Shown here: piece by piece, positions 59,870 to 64,000 of the stretch
How positions within the stretch are numbered: position 1 is the first letter of the stretch
Layout of the letters: every line of letters begins with the position of its first letter
Source: Nectonema munidae
Taxonomy: Eukaryota; Nematomorpha; Nectonematoida; Nectonematidae
Length of the DNA: 64,000 nucleotides
Direction: 5' to 3'
Assembly (NCBI GenBank): GCA_030549495.1
Contig: JAUIRK010000919.1
Location: forward strand, 927,001 to 991,000
Notes under the pieces: generated by a model
Database searches by the model: none
Seen by the model: the letters and a program-made list of their open reading frames with translations, nothing else
What the model was told of the DNA's origin: nothing
Program-made: the position numbers and the translations under genes

Positions 59870-60532
59870 AATGAAAAGCTTGTTAGGATCGTATCAATAC
59901 AGAAAAAACAATCATGTTAAAATGTAGTCAGCTATTTAAATATAAAAACCTCGTCTCTCCAGTAGGAATCAAGGCGATTTTTGAAAACGCTGAGTGATGG
60001 TGCATCCACAATGTCTTCAGGTAGTTTGTTCCAGTCATTTATGATTCTATTCGAAAAGGAAGATCTTAAAAATGCTTTTGCACATCTTGCTTTTTTGAAT
60101 TGTTTTCTATGAACTCTGGAGCTTCTTGAGGAGAACTCGGGCAGAACACTAGATTTTATTTTCATATTTCTGTGAACTATATTGTAGGTCGTGATCATAT
60201 CGTTGCGCTTATACCTATAGGTGAGAGATGGTAGAGATAACTTGCGCATCCTTTCTTCATATTCTAAATTCTGGAAGCCTTCAATCTTCTTCGTAATAAA
60301 TCTCTGCACTTTTTCTAAGCTTTTCATATCTTTAGCACGTGTTGGATGTGCTACTACATTGCCATACTCGAGGTGCGGGCGTATTAGGGCTTTATACACT
60401 GGTAATGCTATATCGGCATCAAAGACAGAGAAGCTTTTATAAATTTGGAAGAAGACTGAATATGCTTTTGACGATGCATTTAAGAAATGAGCCTCGAATT
60501 TAAGGTCTTTGTCAAGAGTGACACCAAGTCAT
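59870..60532 (-). mobile_element. CR1/Jockey-like LINE 3' fragment
   Basis: Minus-strand C-terminal part of a LINE polyprotein. LGVTLDKDLKFEAHFLNASS (near 60520) leads into a 155-codon open stretch from 60399 with YKALIRPHLEYGNVV, KSLEKVQRFITKKIEG, LSYEERLRKL-like YEERMRKLSLPSLTYR, SNRIINDWNKLPEDIVDAPS and SVFKNRLDSYW, ending at 59932. This is the region after the reverse transcriptase in CR1/Jockey elements. The long open frame suggests a fairly young insertion. On the plus strand, ACATAACAAAACATAACATA just beyond (59824-59843) looks like a short-repeat tail. It is 5' truncated at about 60532. Confidence 0.85.
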
Positions 60533-60544
60533 TGATACAGATGT

Positions 60545-60917
60545 GTTTTTCAAATACATTTAAATGTTTTATAACTAAGGATGAAATTTCCAATCAGCTT
60601 TCAAATGGTGATAAAATTTGGGTTGAATGCAAAGCAAAAAACTTATTACACGTATGTCTATTTCATAAAAATTGACTCCTTATATGAGTAAAATGAAATC
60701 CTTTATTGACGGGTGCAATATCTTAGAAGTAAGTGAAATATGCGCTGATGATATAGAAGTTAACTTCTGTGGTGAAGTTGAAAAAGCCCAAGTTATCATC
60801 GAGGTTACTTCACATTTTGTGAATGAAATATTGGAAGATGATGTTTCCTTTTTCCAGAAATACCGTATACTTCAAAAGACAACGATGATATTTGGAAGGA
60901 GTAAAATGGAAAAATAA
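60545..60917 (+). CDS. Unrecognised coding-like segment
   Basis: Two neighbouring plus-strand frames, to about 60675 and 60672-60917, have a balanced amino-acid mix (EISNQLSNGDKIWVECKAKN; IEVNFCGEVEKAQVIIEVTS), higher than the local background. They overlap by a few bases in different frames, as expected from one frameshift or a splice. No domain is recognised. It could be the N-terminal part of the piggyBac relic 200 bases downstream, a host exon, or other transposon sequence. Confidence 0.3.
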
Positions 60918-61129
60918 AATCAAGTAAAATTTTGTTCGATTGAAACGAAATTTGTTACCGAAAGAAGTATAAGGCTTTTTTGAAAATTATAATGAAAAAT
61001 TGTTCTTTGATTTTATTTTTCGCGGGAAATTAGCGGACATTCTTTAAAATGTAGAGATGTTCAAATGGTAAAAACTTCAAATCGTATAATGTTTGATTAA
61101 TTTTAGTTAATTTTAGTTAATGGATGAGA

Positions 61130-61625
61130 AAATAGAAGAATAAGAAGGAAAACTGTCCTCAGGCCACTAATAATATTTTTCAATATGTTTGATGTAGGAT
61201 CTTTCAATTCTTATATAATCGGAAAGCAAAAATTGATATGCTTAGTCAAGAAAAGTATTTCTTAAAAATCTGAGTGAAGAACTCTCATTAGCTTACATGA
61301 AAAAAAGGTTAGTTAGAAAACCCCAGTGTTTATATTGAAATTAAACACATGATAAATTCTCTCACTTCAAACACAGTAAATTTGAATTTTCTAGAGAGAA
61401 TTCTTTTAAAAACGCGTAAATTAATTTGTAAAAACCATCAAGAAAACAATGATGAATTTATTTTAAACTTTTTTTGCAAAGTAAATTTTTTAGAAAAACG
61501 TTATATAAAGTGCAAATATTGTATAAATTTTGAAGAAAACATTTTTATCTTTGTATTATTATTATTTCTGTCAATGTTTGAATACGATTATAAAAAATTT
61601 AACCAAAAGAAGTCACATGCCTAAG
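61130..61625 (+). pseudogene. piggyBac transposase C-terminal fragment
   Basis: LRPLIIFFNMFDVGSFNSYI (61152-61215) and LSEELSLAYMKKRL (near 61270-61310) match the region after the last conserved Asp of piggyBac transposases. A frame from 61349 to 61624 continues with a Cys-containing stretch (KCKYCINFEEN near 61510) that may be a decayed Cys-rich tail. Frame changes lie between the parts. It is closest to the 48-49 kb copy. Confidence 0.6.
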
Positions 61626-62110
61626 AAACAAAAAATTTATTCCCAAAATAAAATCACTTATAGAATATATCAAAGAAATGATCTGTTATATAAACTATAA
61701 AACTATATAAAATATATAACTGCTATAATATCATTCGATTGAGCGCCTTACATAAAAATCATCGAAACAAACCATTGTTGTTTTGATCTTTCGATGATTC
61801 CTTCCAACAACAGCTTTCAAAAAGGACCTCTCTTACTGTACAGGTAATAATCCAATGAATAGCTTTGATTGTTTAATCCAAGCATATATAAAATCAAATT
61901 GTAGCTAAACCGTTTCTTTATGCCATAAATTGCATAGAAGGGTTTGTCACTTTAGAAATTCTTTTTTTATTTGTCCAGTTAAAAATTTCATTGGAAAACC
62001 CGAGAAATAAAAATAAATTCTACCCAGATTCGTTTTTTATTTTCATTATCTTTCGGATCACATAGAGCTAAGCATATTTCGAAGATTAAGGTTTCTGCTT
62101 TTCCCCTAGT
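61626..62110. other. Intergenic stretch, nothing recognised
   Basis: AT-rich, with no domain or repeat pair seen. Near 61755-61800 GATTTTTATG/CATCGAAA and TTTCGATGATTCC form a loose inverted pair. Confidence 0.35.
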
Positions 62111-62118
62111 CTTTAGAG

Positions 62119-62632
62119 CAGTGTTTCCCTAACTTTTTTGAGCCGCGACACACTCTTTACAAAGAAAAATTCCGCGACACACGAACAAGCAAATATTTCA
62201 AAAAAAACTATTTAATGAAGTATTATAATTAACAGTATCATTGTAATCCATTAAACATTACGATTAAAGTAGCAAGAGAAGGAAACTGGGCGAACAAGCA
62301 ACTACAACAATAAAATTTTATTCAGTGTGACAAATGAGCTTGCTTTCGAGAACAAATTAAATTCCATCCAGGGTCCAAAGACGAGAAGCAAACTCGCATT
62401 TTATCCACAATTCCGAGAAGTCTTTTTCGCTTTTTGGATTAGATTTCGGTTAATGCCGAAAGAAAACAGAAAGTTTTCAAAATTTAATAATTGAAACGCG
62501 TTAATTTAAATCGTGTTAGTGCTAATTGAAGGATAACTGTATCTTTTTATTATTTCTAAAAAATCTCGCGACACACTTGGAAAGTTTTTGCGACAGACTA
62601 CTGTGTCGCGACACACAGTTTGTGAAACACTG
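62119..62632. mobile_element. hAT non-autonomous element with perfect 8-bp duplication
   Basis: The 8-bp repeat CTTTAGAG flanks it exactly (62111-62118 and 62633-62640). Termini are CAGTGTTTCCCTAACTTTTT and (inverted) CAGTGTTTCACAAACTGTGT, the classic hAT CAGTG start. Subterminal CGCGACACAC words occur on both sides (near 62133, 62192, 62569, 62609). The 514-bp element has no transposase. It differs in sequence from the element at 44.8 kb. Confidence 0.9.
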
Positions 62633-62640
62633 CTTTAGAG

Positions 62641-64000
62641 ACTCAAAGGTGAAAAATAATGTCTACGTAGAAATTGTATTCCAATTATCACAAAGTTATA
62701 TTTTTTGAAATCGATGAGAAGAAAGAAATTTTGAAAAATATGGCTGATGCGAAAAAGTGAGATAAAACATTAATTCAAATTATTTTTTTATATCTCCGAT
62801 TTAATTTTTTATTTTTGATTCCAAAAAATAAATGGAATTGTGATGGCTGAAAGTTTGGTCTAACTAGGCAAAATGCTAAATATCATAATAAACTAAAAAT
62901 TTCAGAGGCCAAATACGCCCATTCATCCTAATAATAGCTGCCGCCATACAAAGGCTAAATATATTACAAGATAACGAGTCGAAATAAAAAATTTGATTGG
63001 TGTGAGTGAAAATAAAGGTAAAAAATCAAGAACTTTGAAAAATGATCATAATTTTTATTTTAAAATTTGAGCTACTGCCGATTTTGTAAAATTAAGTATT
63101 AAAATTTAATTACCTTGAAAGTTTTAAAATCTTAGAAATATTTGCATCATAAAAAATAAGAAGGTTTTTAAATTAGAATTAAGCTGCTCAGAATAAAAGT
63201 ATCAATGATTCATGGACCTTGGAATCCGTTGACATCACAAAAAATTGACTTTAAAGATATCGCCATCATTGTTTGGAAAAACGTGTGCGTAACCATATGT
63301 AATAATGGCTTGATTTATTACAATGATCATTCTTACAGTTCATTAGCATTTGAAGATGATGAAAAAGGATACATTTTCTCATGTTGAACAATTATTTATA
63401 TGATATACGTTATAACCTCAAAGGGAAAAATATAATAAGTCAGAGAAATCAGAAGCATAGACAATAGACATGCAAAAAATAAAAGAAGAATAGCCATTGA
63501 GTGTGGTGGCATCCCCGTCTCTACATTCTCTTATTTTACCCACTAAAATTAGAGTAGTTAATGAAATATACCATTTTAAAGAAAGTTACTAAGACTAACA
63601 CCTATTTAAGGTTTTTTAAACCGGTTTAAGTGATTCACTACAATCATTTAGTGGGTTTCAAAACTAAGGTGATTTACTAATCTCATGGTTGTGTCTATTA
63701 TAAATTTGATTTAATTTTGTCCTATGGTTTGCTTCTCTGTGTTTATAAACCTATCTTTCATGTTTAAATAATCCGACCGATTTAGTTTACCATACACTCA
63801 TATACATCAGAAAAAGAAATATTGTAATCTGTGTGTCATCTAATAAACAGTAATATGTGGGCAAATAAAGTCATTTTATTTAGTAAATTTTAATCTCCTC
63901 ATGTTATCATCACCAATAGTCAACGTTTTCTCTTGGACTTCTAGATATTCCAGTTAAATAATAGCTATACTTTTACATATTTGAATAAATACAAATGTTC
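62641..64000. other. AT-rich stretch to the window end, nothing recognised
   Basis: One plus-strand frame at 63205-63387 (beginning MIHGPWNPLTSQKIDF) reads somewhat like protein and ends at a TGA, but without a recognised domain or clear acceptor I leave it uncalled. Confidence 0.35.

Noticed and set aside
1-64000. CRISPR array, operons or bacterial genes
   Set aside because: No spaced identical repeats, no ribosome-binding-site-led gene clusters; the content is plainly eukaryotic.

Overview
This window is AT-rich, intron-bearing eukaryotic DNA. It has no bacterial operons, and almost every recognisable coding stretch is a decayed transposable element. The mix (Tc1 and other ITm transposons, six piggyBac relics, two Tigger/pogo elements, many small hAT-type elements, CR1/Jockey-like and RTE-like LINE fragments, one Ty3-like fossil, and dispersed TAAC/GTTA tetranucleotide tracts) fits an arthropod. 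A copepod such as a sea louse is my best guess, but the sequence does not prove it.

Layout. 1-4090: little recognisable, with short degenerate repeats. 4090-8184: a nearly full-length but broken LINE with a PHD-like and zinc-knuckle ORF1, an AP endonuclease, a reverse transcriptase and an AAT tail. 9640-9790: a possible tRNA-derived SINE. About 10440-12069: a Tigger-like transposon. 12518-13112: a hairpin and a decayed small element. 17585-23460: one Tc1 element opened by later insertions (LINE fragment, an uncharacterised multicopy gene family, a piggyBac piece, and a second ITm transposon). 25466-25641: a small terminal-repeat element. 27126-29657: a second Tigger-like transposon with its own inverted repeats.

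31130-36172: the best candidate for a host gene. It has four minus-strand exons with canonical splice sites and matching phases, ending in a stop. I do not recognise its product. A hAT fragment sits in one intron.

36640-51520: LINE 3' ends (one with a perfect 13-bp target duplication), piggyBac relics at 38.1, 42.9, 48.2 and 50.5 kb, a long foldback hairpin at 39.8 kb, and two hAT elements whose 8-bp target duplications can be read directly. 53110-53845: a terminal-inverted-repeat element with a strand-switching TAAC/GTTA tract inside. 54830-57180: a heavily decayed Ty3-like fossil. 59870-60532: a CR1/Jockey-like 3' fragment. 61130-61625: a piggyBac C-terminal relic. 62119-62632: a third hAT element with a perfect 8-bp duplication.

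The elements do not work together as a system. The window records repeated insertion and decay around at least one probable host gene. The least explained items are the uncharacterised gene family at 19-20.6 kb and the split gene at 31-36 kb.
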